DNA of 24,456 nucleotides from a virus: positions 1-24,456 of the IMG/VR virus record IMGVR_UViG_3300044630_000396. One strand, given 5' to 3'. This document shows positions 8,324 to 18,365 of the stretch, piece by piece. Every line of letters begins with the position of its first letter. Position 1 is the first letter of the stretch. The position numbers were made by a program, and so were the translations under genes. The notes below the pieces were generated by a model. That model made no database searches. It had not been told where the DNA came from and saw nothing but the letters and a program-made list of their open reading frames with translations.

Positions 8324-8324
<1 letters not shown>
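7215..8324 (-). CDS. Putative adhesin: Ig-like domain followed by a long glycine-rich domain
   Basis: A 369-residue protein with an ATG start in a TAATG junction. Residues about 14-99 form a putative Ig/cadherin-like domain of the He_PIG type ([30 protein letters not shown]). Residues 115-140 ([13 protein letters not shown]...[13 protein letters not shown]) begin a glycine-rich region that fills the rest and ends [12 protein letters not shown]. That opening and closing pair is typical of the glycine-rich domains on phage tail tips. In T-even-like phages such as S16, glycine-rich tip adhesins fold as polyglycine helices and bind host receptors, which is a structural parallel and not a claimed homology. 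The likely role is host recognition at the baseplate or fibre tip. Confidence 0.8.
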
Positions 8325-9622
<1,298 letters not shown>

Positions 9623-9633
<11 letters not shown>

Positions 9634-11905
9634 AAACTCCTATGTATGGGACCACTGCTGGTCCATATGTAATTAGATTAAGCCATGATTCTTGAATCGT
9701 GCTTAGGTTTTGGGCATATGTTATTGCATCGGCCGTGTTGCCGCTAGCAAATTTTCCTAAATGTTTCCCTGTAGTTAGGTAATACTGCCGAGCATCTGCG
9801 TCTTTGTATATTCTTCCGTTAATAATGGGCGTGTAAACAACTTCATTAACTCCGTCATTAAAAGAAGAACTTAATAAAGTACTGATAGAGCCATCCGTGT
9901 TCTTAATCAACGGTCTATCGGTTAGCGTAATATTTCCAGCCACAAGTGGAAGTGGACCAGACGACGGATAAAGAGTAGCCGGAAGTCCTGCTGTTGTTAT
10001 CTGCAATTCGGTTGGATATATGGGAACGTCAACTACCCACGGCTTAGCAGTTCTGTTTAATATGCTTTCTGCTGACTTTGGAAATCTATGTTTAATTACT
10101 TCTTTTTGCACTAAAATCAATATTTCTATATACTTTTTGGCTTTTGCTTCAGTAAGGAATACCCCATGATGCAAGTCTTCCGATTCGTATTTTGTTTCTG
10201 CTTCTGCCGTTGTTAACAGGGTTGGAACGTTATTGCACCAAAGACGTTCCGTTACAACAAATACGCCAGCAATAGAAAATGTCCACGCAGCATAAGTTCC
10301 GGAACTACCAATTGTATCGCACGTCATTGTCAGAGTCGTTCCTGAGACAGTAACGATACCTTCCATAAATCTTGCTGAGTTTGCTGTGTTTGTGGCACGG
10401 ACTCTTTGACCGGTTGCAAACTTGCTACCAGCAGTGATTATGAAAACTTTTGAACCAGTGCCGATTGCTCGTGATGTTGTTGAAGTAACCCCCGCATAGC
10501 CAGTACCTGTAGTTCCGGCAATCCCCTCTATGACTGTTGGATATATATGAGGGTTCAATGTTGGACCCAACAGGGCTCCATATTCGTATTCAAGACTTAT
10601 TGGCCTGTTGTAGCAGTCAATATTTCCACCAACTAAAATATCTTCAGGAACCAAACCTGAACCCTTAAAAGAAAGCAGTTCCGCTTTCGTGTTTGGATAA
10701 GTCCTGAGCCTTCTAGAGTTTGGAATTTTTGAAATATTCTGAGGGCCGACTGGATTTATGGTTGTTCCAACTCCAATAAATTGAGGAGTTGTTTCATTGA
10801 AAATCGGACGACCAACCGTAGTTGCGCCGAGTCTTGGTGAAGGCTGAAAATAATTACTGTTAAAAATTTTACCTATTGGCAGTTGAGGTATCTTCGGTTC
10901 TTTTCCGTTCACTTTTAATCGTTCTGGTGTTCTGAATTCAATGGAAACAGGGTCTGTTATTTGCTCCCCAAAAGTAACGCTGGTGATTAAATAGAAACTA
11001 CTCATAGTAGGAACGTTATTTATTCTTATGGTCATACCTGGCCTGAGTTGAACGCCGTTGTCTCGTGCAACTAGTAGGTTTCCGGAACCTTCCAATGGGT
11101 CGTTCCCAGAATCTCGCATTGATGGAAGGCTCAGTACTTCAAACTTTCTATTGTTTGATTTATTTATTGGCGCATATTCCATTGGAATAAAAAATTTATC
11201 TGGGTATTTTTCTGGAAGTTTATTTTTTCCAATTATCGGCTTGCCATTTTTTAATTTTATTTTACCTTCAATTTTTTCTGTTCCCCATTTATACATGAGC
11301 CATTGATGTGTTCCAAAGTACAAAGTTCCATCAGCAACAAATAAAACATACTGAGAATTGTCGGCAATACTTTTCATTACGGTCCACACAGAGTCCTGTT
11401 GACCATCTCCTGAGTTTTTAGAAGCGCTTTTTATTCTTGCGCTTTTTTCACCAACAAAACGAAGTCCGTATTTATTTGCTGCTTTCTGAACAAAAGTGTA
11501 ACCAGAACCACCAATAGAACTTGGTTTTTTGTCTCTTTTCATCTGCTGAACTGCTTTGGGCATTGCTTCAACCGACCACTGAGGGGAAGCGCTTCCTTGC
11601 TGCTGAACGCTAACAGAACTAATTTCGTAAAGATGTCTAATTCTGCTTATGATTGGCTCACCAGTTCCAGACGAAGAGTTGGCAACCTTTATTTTTGATA
11701 CTGAAGTCGTTTCATAAACAACGTCACGACCAATGTTGAAATAGTTATTGGAAGCCATTTCAAAACCAGGGTCAATCACAACGAAAGACAATTGGCTAGC
11801 CATATCCATTGTGTAGTTAATATTCAGCGTCAATAAGTTTGACGCCACGGTGGCCATTTGTTTTTCTGTTAAATCGCCTATTTGTAGTGATGTTGATGTG
11901 AACAT
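9623..11905 (-). CDS. Tail hub protein (gpD/gp27-like) with module A insert
   Basis: A 760-residue protein with an ATG start 11 bases after the upstream gene's stop. The N-terminal half matches phage late-control/hub proteins: LTLNINYTMDMASQLSFVVIDPGFEM at about 25-50, a YTFVQKAANKYGLRFVGE region at about 137-155, and SIADNSQYVLFVADGTLYFG at about 183-202 (LysM-like and hub strands). The phrase MTIRINNVPTMSSFYLITSVTF around residue 300 closes the hub core. Residues 469-549 are module A. The C-terminus (about 550-760) is a further region unlike the usual hub, ending in SWLNLITYGP. The hub trimer caps the tube and carries the spike, which fits its place between the adaptor and spike genes. It is long compared with gpD (387 residues in P2). 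Confidence 0.8.
10259..10501 (-). repeat. Module A, copy in the hub protein
   Basis: Residues 469-549 pair with residues 118-199 of the collagen-like fibre at 8324-9283. Shared stretches include GQRVRA, MEG.VTV and DTIG.SGTY. Upstream of it is ordinary hub sequence. Downstream is a C-terminal region not obviously part of the hub core. Confidence 0.88.
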
Positions 11906-11916
11906 TTTTGCCTAAA

Positions 11917-13488
11917 TTAGGATATTTTTTCAGGAATGGCAAGTGCTGGTTCAAAAGTAAATCCAGTAGTAAGAAGGTTGTTTTGGGGGTCTACTGGTTT
12001 GCAGGGTTTTGGTTTGCATGTTTTGGGAACTGGATTTTTTGGGGTCAACGGAGGCAAAGCGATGATATCTCTAGCAATAATTGGGTATTCATTTAAAGTA
12101 ATTGAAACTTCTGCTGCTGCCATTTTGCGGCCATTTGGCGTCATTCTTGTTGCGGTAATTGACATGTCTGCGATGACCCACTGTAGGTTGCGAGTGTTGT
12201 TTACATACGGAAACCTAAAAGATGTAGAGGTTAATGTATTCAAGTTGTGAAGAGTAATTGGATATGGAGAACCACCCATTGCTCTCAAAATTTCTATTTG
12301 TTCATCAATAGAAACATCAAGACCATCATTTACTACTGTTGATTTGACTGTTGCCTGTCCTGCATCAATAGTGTCGGTTCTTTTTCCAGCAACTAAAAAC
12401 CTAAAACTACACTTCGTCAGGTTATATTTAGACCAATCAACCATTGCATAGTTGCCACTTCTCTCAACCTCATTCCATACCGAAGAAAGTTGACTAAATT
12501 CAAAACTATTTGGAACTATGTTGAAAACGTGAGTTCTTATTATTTTTTCACGAGTATTGTTAACTGAATTGAAATCTGTAATAGTCTGCTGCATATAGGG
12601 AGCGTTTGCGTTTTCTGAACCTATTCTCCTATCTGGCAAATAATTTAAAACAGCAGTTGATTGACCAGTAGGAGGGTTTTGTCTTCCTCTCGTATTTGGG
12701 TTTGGACTTCTTCCACCACTTGCCGAACTTGGGTTGCTTCCGCCTCCAGGGCTAGCAAAAGATTTTTGTGCTTCTTCTATTCTTCTGAAATCTGCTGCTG
12801 AGTCAAGTACTGAACGGCCTGCTCCAAATCCGCTATTTCCATTTGCATCTGTTCTGTTGATTTGCGCAGGAGTTGCACTAGCACCAAACCCACTATTTCC
12901 GTTCGCGTCTGTTCTGCCTACTGTTAAAGCGCCGCTTCTTCCGTTGGATTCGTTGTACAAATGATTGTACATTTCTTCAATTTCCCTAAAAGACTTAGTT
13001 AATACACTCACTAATTTAGAGTCGGAACCTGTTGATATAGCCGTAGTTGATTCAGCGGATGTTACTGGTTCGCCTTTTATGAATTTATAATCAGAATCGG
13101 TGATTCCAATAAATATGAAAGACCCCCAATTCTTGACACTGTACTGATTTCCTTTGTTGAGTCTTTTTATTACCACAGCGCTTGAGTAGGCAATTTTCTT
13201 ACCATTAGCCGATACCGCTGATGGCTCATTGCCAGACTTTCCCATGTTTACAAGAACCTTATAAACGGTTGTTGCTTTTAGTGTTTCTACGTTTACAAGA
13301 GCCCAAACTGGTTCATCGTTTAATGTTCTGTATGAAGTACATACATATGTATTTCCATTTATTGGGTCGTCTGCGTATTTTCCCTGAACCTGATTGTCAA
13401 ATGCTTTTTTTCCTTTTTCCCATAGGAGAACGCCACTGGTAGAGTAAAAGCGAATGGGGTTTTGATAAGAGTTTCCTTCTTTTGACAT
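11917..13488 (-). CDS. Baseplate/tail-tip adaptor protein between tape measure and hub
   Basis: A 523-residue protein with an ATG start in a TAATG junction with the tape measure stop, preceded by GGAGAGAAG. Residues 1-135 are a beta-rich N-terminal domain. Residues 136-290 are low-complexity Ser/Gly/Asn/Pro sequence with a perfect 12-residue repeat. Residues about 318-480 (THVFNIVPNSFEFSQLSSVW, YPITLHNLNTLTSTSFRFPY, MSITATRMTPNGRKMAAAEVSITLNEY) resemble the tube-fold proteins found between tape measure and hub in contractile phages (LysM/XkdP-like adaptors), though no LysM motif is evident. The C-terminal tail has a KTCKPKPCKPV motif with two cysteines. Likely joins the tube end to the hub. 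The exact family is uncertain. Confidence 0.65.
   Translation of the reverse strand: MSKEGNSYQNPIRFYSTSGVLLWEKGKKAFDNQVQGKYADDPINGNTYVCTSYRTLNDEPVWALVNVETLKATTVYKVLVNMGKSGNEPSAVSANGKKIAYSSAVVIKRLNKGNQYSVKNWGSFIFIGITDSDYKFIKGEPVTSAESTTAISTGSDSKLVSVLTKSFREIEEMYNHLYNESNGRSGALTVGRTDANGNSGFGASATPAQINRTDANGNSGFGAGRSVLDSAADFRRIEEAQKSFASPGGGSNPSSASGGRSPNPNTRGRQNPPTGQSTAVLNYLPDRRIGSENANAPYMQQTITDFNSVNNTREKIIRTHVFNIVPNSFEFSQLSSVWNEVERSGNYAMVDWSKYNLTKCSFRFLVAGKRTDTIDAGQATVKSTVVNDGLDVSIDEQIEILRAMGGSPYPITLHNLNTLTSTSFRFPYVNNTRNLQWVIADMSITATRMTPNGRKMAAAEVSITLNEYPIIARDIIALPPLTPKNPVPKTCKPKPCKPVDPQNNLLTTGFTFEPALAIPEKIS
12820..12915 (-). repeat. Two-copy 12-residue repeat in the adaptor protein linker
   Basis: Residues 192-203 and 212-223 are both RTDANGNSGFGA, spaced 20 residues apart. 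The DNA copies differ at several third positions, so the duplication is not very recent or is held by selection on the protein. Confidence 0.9.
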
Positions 13489-16400
13489 TATCTTCTCTCC
13501 GAGTTAGAACGTTCTGTATCCCTAACTCTTTGCATGACAATTTCTGCTATCTCATTAGCAGAAGCATTTTGGCTTCCAGTTACATAGAAATTATACTCAT
13601 TGCCTTTTCCGCCAGAACCAACAGTCATTGGTTGCTGGAGACTTCTGGCAACTGGCATCATGTTGTCACCAATTGCCCCAGAACCAGGAACAACATGAAG
13701 ATGTCTTGCTTTATTGACTCCGTGGAATTCAGCAAAACCGCCAGTTGACTTTACGAGCGATTGGTACTGTCCAAGGTTTTGTCCAACAAGGTCATATGCT
13801 CTTCCGGTTACATGGTCAGAGTTCATTGAACCAAGACCATAGTTTCTGTAACCGGAAGTAACGGTCCTCTTGCCAGTTAATGCGCTATCCATTGAGGCGT
13901 GGCGACCCATTGTCTGAGACAGGCGACTAGACGTTGTGTCGCCAAATGCTTGTCCACGGGGGGTTTTGGTATCACCGTGTTTTGCCCACCAAGAAGGAGC
14001 CGTTGCGTACCAAGCCGGTGTTGCCTTGTCTGTTTCTTCAAAAAAGATTTTCATTTGGTCAATAAGTGCCGTTGTCTTCTCTGCTATTGCTTCAGGAAGT
14101 TTGGTTAAGTCAGTAGTTTCCGTTGGCGTTTTTGTGGCGACCAGCCCCTCCAGGCCCAACATTTTAAGTAGTGCCGTTGTGGCGTTTCCACCGGATGCTT
14201 CAACCATTCTCATTCCAGCCGCGCCAGAAGGTAAAGCAAAACCACTTTCTTGCGCTTTCTGTAATGCCACCTGTTGCTCCGGCGTCATATTCTTAAACCG
14301 TTTTGTGAATTCTGCTGTATTAATTGATTTGCCACCCTGGAGAAGTTTGGCGTTTAAGTCAGCACCGAGAGTGTTTCCTAGGTCTGTGCTTGTTTTGTCA
14401 AAATACTCTTTAAGAGCAGGATTGTTGGCAAAATCAATTTGCCCTTCCATTCCTTCAAGAGTTCTCCCCTTAGCAAACGCGCCACCCTGTTCGTAGTCTT
14501 TGCGTAATTGTGCAAATGAACTGACTCCCTCACCAAAATAAGCGGTGTAGTTTTTGACTTGGTCTTCTAGATATGTGTTGATATCTGTTTCTTTTAGTTT
14601 TCCACCACTTGCTTGTTCTCTGAGTGACTCTGCTCTTTCGTCAATTATTTCTGGAGCACGTGCCGCAGCAGTATATTTTTGGAAAATTGACGTGTTGTCT
14701 ATTACTAGGTTTGTTGTTGCTGCTCGCATTTGCTGAGCAGTTTTAACAGTTGTTAGACCAAGTTCTTTGAGAACTTCGTTAAAGTCCTTGGTGCTGTCCA
14801 TGAGATTGACGCCCATTGTTTTAGCAAGGGCTATGTTTTCTTGGTCTGATTTACCTGTGATTTTTGCTAAAGCATCAAGACGACTGTTGTAGTTTTTCTG
14901 AAGTGGAGCCATTGCTGCTTCGTTGACTTCCATATCTTTGCGCATGGTCCTTAAAGCCTCCCCAGGCTTCTTCATCATGTCTTTCTGCTGTTCCGCAGAA
15001 TATGTAAGACCATACTTTGATTGGTTTCTAAATATGTTGCTCAGTTTTGATTCTTGTTTTTGTCTATCAACATCTTTTTTATTATTAGTTCCATATCCAA
15101 GAGGGTTTAAAACCCTGTTGTCCAAAAGACTCTTGCCACCAAGTTTGGAAACAATACCAGCAGTGACGTTTCCTATTATGTCCATGTTTTGAGTTGCACC
15201 GCCAACAAGTTTCCTAATCAACTTGGGCATTCTTTTTCCGGTTGCGCTTTCAAACGCTAAACCAAGTTGCCCACCAGTGGCACCACGATTCAAGACGTCT
15301 GGAACTATTCCAGCGTAGTTCTTTCTATTTAGTGGAACACCAGCCGTGTCCTCGGAAAGTCTTTTACTATATTTTGCTGCAGTTCCAAAAGCGTCTCTGG
15401 TTGCGCTTCTGCCAACCCCAGTTTCTTTGCGCACGGCATCAAGGGTAAAAGAAAGTGAGTTATTAATAATGCTCTGTACTGCTTCACCAGCAGCCTTTTT
15501 TGATGCTTTAACTTCTAGTTTTTTCTTATTGAGAGTTCCCATAATTGCGCCAGAAACAGAACCAATAAGACCACCAATAATTGCACCTGCCGCCATTCCG
15601 AGAGGACCGCCCATTGTGCCAATCAGTGCACCGGCAGCAGCACCTCCAGCAAGACCACTAACCGCACCGCCTGTTGCTGTTCTTGATTTAAATGCAGTTC
15701 CAAGACCCGCTACAGCAACACCTGCAAGTGGGTTAACTGAACCTACGGCACCACCTAAAGCAAGCGCACCCTGTGCCTCTTCTGGTGCAAATTGTGACAT
15801 TGCACCAAGGGCAAGACCAACGCCCATTTTTGCGGTAGCCGAACCTTGGAACTTTTCCATTCTTTTATAGCCCTTGGACTGTCTGTCTCCAGAACGAGCA
15901 GCACGTTGCGCCGCTGTTCTTCTTGCTAGTTTTGCTCTTGTGGTTAATTCACCTTTTTTGTTAGTTCGGTTCATTTTATTGCTTAGTGCTTTTTCACCCT
16001 TGGGGTCTTCGGCATCCGCAGTAAAAGTGTTGTATGAAGCCTGTCTTGCAAGAGTTGAAAGCATGGCCAATTTAGGATTTTTAAATTTTGAAGCGGCAAC
16101 TCTGTAATCACGCGAGTTGTAAATTATGTTTCCGCTTGGAGATGTTTGTTGTGAACTGTATGTTCCGGAAGGAACTGCCATCCTTCCACCAAGTGGAGAC
16201 GATGGACCAACAGGACCAGTGAATCCCACTCTTCCTAGAGCGCTGGGACCTAGAGCATTTCCGAAAGCAGGACGACCGCCAGGACCCATCGGACCACCGG
16301 GTCCACCTGTTCTTGAAGAAAAACCACCACCAGGATAAACAGGAGCACCAGTTCCGTAGTACGCTCCAGTTGTTCCTAACGAACCACCACCGGTTACTCC

Positions 16401-18128
16401 ACCTCTTCCGCCTCCTGGGGCGTGACCTCCAGGTGTTCCGCTAGTAACGATTGTTGCATTGGGGGCATTGATGGTTGCGTTTTTTGTAACAGCGCTTGCA
16501 ATCATTCCGCCCTTGGTGTTTTTCATTGCATTTAATCCACCACGAACAGCAAGGAGCGTTGCGAGTGCTCCTACGGTTCCCCCGCCACTCAATGACCGCA
16601 TACCTTTTATGAAACTTGTCATTTGGCTGACCATTGCAGAAATACCATTGACAACATCGTTGATAAATGGCATTAAATCCTGTAGCAACTTTTTCATTTC
16701 TGCTTGAAACTTCATTATTTCACCAATGAGTTCACCAATTCTGTCTCCGAACTCAATCACGGTTGCTTTGTTATTTACTAGCCAATCGTTGAACTGCCCA
16801 AAACTTGATGCGGCAATATTTTTAACATGCACCCAAATTGCGCCAAACATGCTTTCAATTACACGCGCACCCTCTATGAATGGCCTTAGTTTGTCAAGCG
16901 TGGCATCCCAGCCGTATTTAAACTCTTTCCACCATGAAGCCATTCTTTCAAACATTCCGGTAACGGTTCCAAGGTTTTCGTTAATCAAGTTAACCGAAAG
17001 GTCTGTAAGTTTTTGTACCATGCCTACAAGACCATCAAGCATTGATGTCATGCCGAATCTTTGTGTACTGCCCGAAATCTTTGCAAATCCACGACTAAGA
17101 ATCTTAAAAATATCAAACATTGATTTTTTAATTGGCTCTAGGAGTGGTTGACCCATATCTCCAAATTGAACTTTAAGGAGATTAAAATATCCTTTTAGTT
17201 TATTAATCAGTGTTCCGGAAACCGCTTCAAACTGTCCTTCAAGACCGGCAGCCTTTGCGAGTTCACCAGACGTTATTGCCGCCTCAAGAGATTTTTTGTT
17301 ATTAATTTTTAAGTCTTTAAACGCTTTGTCAACTGCTTTTTTGTCTGGGAACAACTGCTGTGCAGAAGTTTTCGCTTCAGAAAATGACTTCTTTGAATCC
17401 TGAAGAAGTGCAACCAAGTCTGCTGCTTTTTTGATTCCTTCTTCAATTGGTTGACCCGCCGAAGCAAAGTCCATGAGGCCTTTAAGTAGCCCTTGGCTCT
17501 TTCCTGTGAAGGTTGAAGTTTTGGAGATAGTTGCAAAAGCGGTGTTTAGGTTCTCTACGCCGACAGAGGCGAGGTCCACGTCAGCGTGAAGGCCACGCAT
17601 AACCTGTCTTGTTTGATTGAGACTAGAACCAAACTGACCTTTGCTGGTTGTTTTGTATGCAAACATCGCCGCTTGTTGTTCACGTATTGCAGCAGCCGCA
17701 GCAGCCGCAGCAGCCACGACAGCGGTCATGCCAGCGGCAAGTGGACCCAAGGTAGACTTCATGAGTTTCATAGCCCCATTGCCCAAAACAAATGCAGCAT
17801 GGACTCCCAACATTGCAGCGCCCATTAGTGCCATTTCTATTGTGGCACCCTTTAGAGACAGGCTTAAACCTTTTAACCCGACAGTTCCAACCATCTTGAT
17901 TGCTTTGTCAAATTGGTCAAACGAGCGTTTCCATTTGACGAGGGTTTTAGTGATTGCACTGCCACCACCTGCTCCGCCTCCTCCGCCAGTACTTGACGCA
18001 AGGCCAGAACCAATCTTGTTGATTCTTCTTTCAAGTTTGCCAACAGAATTCTCAACGCTTTTGAGTTGCGCTTTAGCCCTAGCCGCACCGTCTACATCAA
18101 TCTGTAGTTCAATTTTCGCTTCAGCCAT
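13488..18128 (-). CDS. Tape measure protein with C-terminal M15-type peptidase motif
   Basis: A 1546-residue protein, the longest here, with an ATG start and GGAG site, directly after the tail assembly chaperone. It sets tail length and is released during DNA injection. Residues 1-45 form a charged helix. A Gly-rich linker follows at 47-57, hydrophobic stretches at about 95-147 include a poly-Ala run, and helical sequence continues to about 550. A Gly/Pro-rich linker lies at about 560-655, and a glycine-zipper hydrophobic tract (GGAAAGALIGTMGGPLGMAA) at about 788-865. The C-terminal part, about 1415-1485, carries SDHVTGRAYDL (His1439, Asp1446) and RHLHVVPG (His1478), matching the zinc-ligand pattern of M15 D-Ala-D-Ala carboxypeptidase-like enzymes. 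A tail of about 70 residues follows. The predicted role of this domain is local murein cleavage during infection. Confidence 0.93.
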   Translation of the reverse strand: MAEAKIELQIDVDGAARAKAQLKSVENSVGKLERRINKIGSGLASSTGGGGGAGGGSAITKTLVKWKRSFDQFDKAIKMVGTVGLKGLSLSLKGATIEMALMGAAMLGVHAAFVLGNGAMKLMKSTLGPLAAGMTAVVAAAAAAAAAIREQQAAMFAYKTTSKGQFGSSLNQTRQVMRGLHADVDLASVGVENLNTAFATISKTSTFTGKSQGLLKGLMDFASAGQPIEEGIKKAADLVALLQDSKKSFSEAKTSAQQLFPDKKAVDKAFKDLKINNKKSLEAAITSGELAKAAGLEGQFEAVSGTLINKLKGYFNLLKVQFGDMGQPLLEPIKKSMFDIFKILSRGFAKISGSTQRFGMTSMLDGLVGMVQKLTDLSVNLINENLGTVTGMFERMASWWKEFKYGWDATLDKLRPFIEGARVIESMFGAIWVHVKNIAASSFGQFNDWLVNNKATVIEFGDRIGELIGEIMKFQAEMKKLLQDLMPFINDVVNGISAMVSQMTSFIKGMRSLSGGGTVGALATLLAVRGGLNAMKNTKGGMIASAVTKNATINAPNATIVTSGTPGGHAPGGGRGGVTGGGSLGTTGAYYGTGAPVYPGGGFSSRTGGPGGPMGPGGRPAFGNALGPSALGRVGFTGPVGPSSPLGGRMAVPSGTYSSQQTSPSGNIIYNSRDYRVAASKFKNPKLAMLSTLARQASYNTFTADAEDPKGEKALSNKMNRTNKKGELTTRAKLARRTAAQRAARSGDRQSKGYKRMEKFQGSATAKMGVGLALGAMSQFAPEEAQGALALGGAVGSVNPLAGVAVAGLGTAFKSRTATGGAVSGLAGGAAAGALIGTMGGPLGMAAGAIIGGLIGSVSGAIMGTLNKKKLEVKASKKAAGEAVQSIINNSLSFTLDAVRKETGVGRSATRDAFGTAAKYSKRLSEDTAGVPLNRKNYAGIVPDVLNRGATGGQLGLAFESATGKRMPKLIRKLVGGATQNMDIIGNVTAGIVSKLGGKSLLDNRVLNPLGYGTNNKKDVDRQKQESKLSNIFRNQSKYGLTYSAEQQKDMMKKPGEALRTMRKDMEVNEAAMAPLQKNYNSRLDALAKITGKSDQENIALAKTMGVNLMDSTKDFNEVLKELGLTTVKTAQQMRAATTNLVIDNTSIFQKYTAAARAPEIIDERAESLREQASGGKLKETDINTYLEDQVKNYTAYFGEGVSSFAQLRKDYEQGGAFAKGRTLEGMEGQIDFANNPALKEYFDKTSTDLGNTLGADLNAKLLQGGKSINTAEFTKRFKNMTPEQQVALQKAQESGFALPSGAAGMRMVEASGGNATTALLKMLGLEGLVATKTPTETTDLTKLPEAIAEKTTALIDQMKIFFEETDKATPAWYATAPSWWAKHGDTKTPRGQAFGDTTSSRLSQTMGRHASMDSALTGKRTVTSGYRNYGLGSMNSDHVTGRAYDLVGQNLGQYQSLVKSTGGFAEFHGVNKARHLHVVPGSGAIGDNMMPVARSLQQPMTVGSGGKGNEYNFYVTGSQNASANEIAEIVMQRVRDTERSNSERR
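13695..13820 (-). other. Putative M15 metallopeptidase catalytic motif segment
   Basis: Residues 1437-1478 of the tape measure protein span the SxHxxGxAxD-type motif and the HxH-type motif. Between them lies GGFAEFHGVNKARH, resembling the GG(I/F)G-type turn of M15 enzymes. His1439, Asp1446 and His1478 would be the zinc ligands. A preceding TSGYRN stretch (about 1427) also fits the family. Confidence 0.75.
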
Positions 18129-18164
18129 GTGCTACTCCAGAATTACATGAGCGACCACAGATTT

Positions 18165-18338
18165 TTACGCTTTTTGCGCTTTTTGTTGTTCTTCACGGTC
18201 GTTAGATACAACCTTAGCACAAGCAAGGCGTATCAACCATTCATCATCGCTACAATCAAGGAGTCTTACGGGGTCTGTTCCAAACAGTTCACCTAATCGC
18301 GCAGCAGAGACGATTAGGGGGTCATTTACTAACTCCCC
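18165..18338 (-). CDS. Tail assembly chaperone, -1 frame extension (gpT-like part of a G-T fusion)
   Basis: In the -1 frame relative to the upstream chaperone, codons are open from 18365 to a TAA at 18165. From the likely shift point the extension reads about 56 residues, beginning ELVNDPLIVSAARLGELFG and continuing DPVRLLDCSDDEWLIRLACA, ending in a Gln/Lys-rich tail. There is no ATG, GTG or TTG near its beginning; the first TTG comes deep inside. It is therefore expected to be made only as a fusion of about 234 residues with the upstream protein. This matches the G/GT arrangement that is conserved between tail tube and tape measure genes in many phages. Confidence 0.75.
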   Translation of the reverse strand, partial: GELVNDPLIVSAARLGELFGTDPVRLLDCSDDEWLIRLACAKVVSNDREEQQKAQKA

Positions 18339-18365
18339 GAAGACTCCGTCGTAGGGTCCGAGGTG
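18329..18365 (-). promoter_or_regulatory. Candidate -1 programmed ribosomal frameshift region
   Basis: The two chaperone frames overlap only between the -1 frame TGA at 18366-18368 and the zero-frame TAG at 18329-18331, so the shift must happen here. No canonical X-XXY-YYZ heptamer is present. The best local site is the GGGG run at 18335-18338, where a Gly-tRNA on the zero-frame GGG can re-pair one base back, one codon before the AGT-TAG end. GGACCCT further upstream is a weaker alternative. Confidence 0.5.

Noticed and set aside
15346-15870. Long plus-strand open frames opposite the tape measure gene (also at 13936-14496 and 17641-18150)
   Set aside because: They lack ribosome binding sites and recognisable domains, and lie entirely antisense to a well-supported gene.
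18132-18164. Separate small gene between chaperone extension and tape measure
   Set aside because: The stretch is too short and only contains the tape measure leader with its GGAG site.
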